From: Prevotella bivia DSM 20514
GTDB taxonomy: Bacteria > Bacteroidota > Bacteroidia > Bacteroidales > Bacteroidaceae
Assembly (NCBI RefSeq): GCF_000262545.1
Contig: NZ_JH660658.1
Coordinates: 95,894 to 139,446 of the forward strand
DNA length: 43,553 bases
Direction of reading: 5' to 3'
Shown here: positions 43,539-43,553 of the stretch, one piece after another
How the letters are laid out: every line of letters begins with the position of its first letter
How positions within the stretch are numbered: position 1 is the stretch's first letter
Notes under the pieces: model-generated
Seen by the model: the letters and a program-made list of their open reading frames with translations, nothing else
What the model was told of the DNA's origin: nothing
Database searches by the model: none
Made by a program: the position numbers and the translations under genes

Positions 43539-43553
43539 ATGACAACTCCTATA
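43539..43553 (+). CDS. Partial gene at the window edge (first five codons)
   Basis: ATG ACA ACT CCT ATA starts 29 bp after a consensus promoter and 4 bp after AAGG. Only MTTPI is visible, so the product cannot be named. Confidence 0.5.

Overview
This 43.5-kb window comes from a Bacteroidales chromosome, most likely a Prevotella-like member of Prevotellaceae. The evidence is the AT-rich intergenic DNA, many copies of the Bacteroidetes promoter (-33 TTTG, 19-21 bp, -7 TAnnTTTG), the gene families (GLPGLI protein with a TonB-type receptor, B12-dependent ribonucleotide reductase, LutABC) and the conserved order sigma-54 activator, lptE, TPR protein, secG. The species is not proven.

Layout. Positions 1-1378 hold a two-frame insertion sequence with 25-bp terminal inverted repeats, next to tRNA-His (1517-1591, minus). 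Minus-strand housekeeping genes follow: an envelope operon (4655 to 1681) and an outer-membrane operon (8677 to 5006) made of a 58-codon secreted protein, a GLPGLI protein and a TonB-dependent receptor-like protein. Next are a Nif3-like protein and a zinc-ribbon coiled-coil protein (10820 to 9145), a tiny free-standing ORF (11174-11284) and the agmatine-to-putrescine pair aguA-aguB (11582-13545).

The accessory region is 13689-22212. It opens with a truncated asnA tail, a half tRNA and an intact tRNA-Arg(CCG). A tyrosine-recombinase gene follows that has lost its catalytic half exactly where a CRISPR array begins. The array (14749-15701) has 12 full 47-bp repeats, one truncated repeat and 12 spacers. 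It is convergent with a cas9-cas1-cas2 operon (21553 to 15811), and a tracrRNA gene (about 21607-21686) is divergent from cas9. No csn2 or cas4 is present, so this is type II-C. Each repeat contains a near-consensus Bacteroidetes promoter (GTTG, 19 bp, TATCTTTG) pointing into the next spacer. This suggests each crRNA can be transcribed separately, as described for Neisseria II-C arrays.

The right half is mostly core. It holds an orphan LuxR-type regulator, an AT-rich spacer with tandem promoters and a possible small RNA or gene relic, a nitroreductase and nrdJ. The plus-strand series folB, amidase, mlaD-like, dnaA, lutABC and eno follows. After eno comes a non-coding stretch with an inverted repeat, a 26-bp direct repeat and tRNA-Arg(ACG). 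Then come the minus-strand group rarA, 2-hydroxyacid dehydrogenase and TRIC-type channel, a plus-strand FUSC membrane protein, and the minus-strand pair nth and DUF2461. The window ends a few codons into another plus-strand gene.
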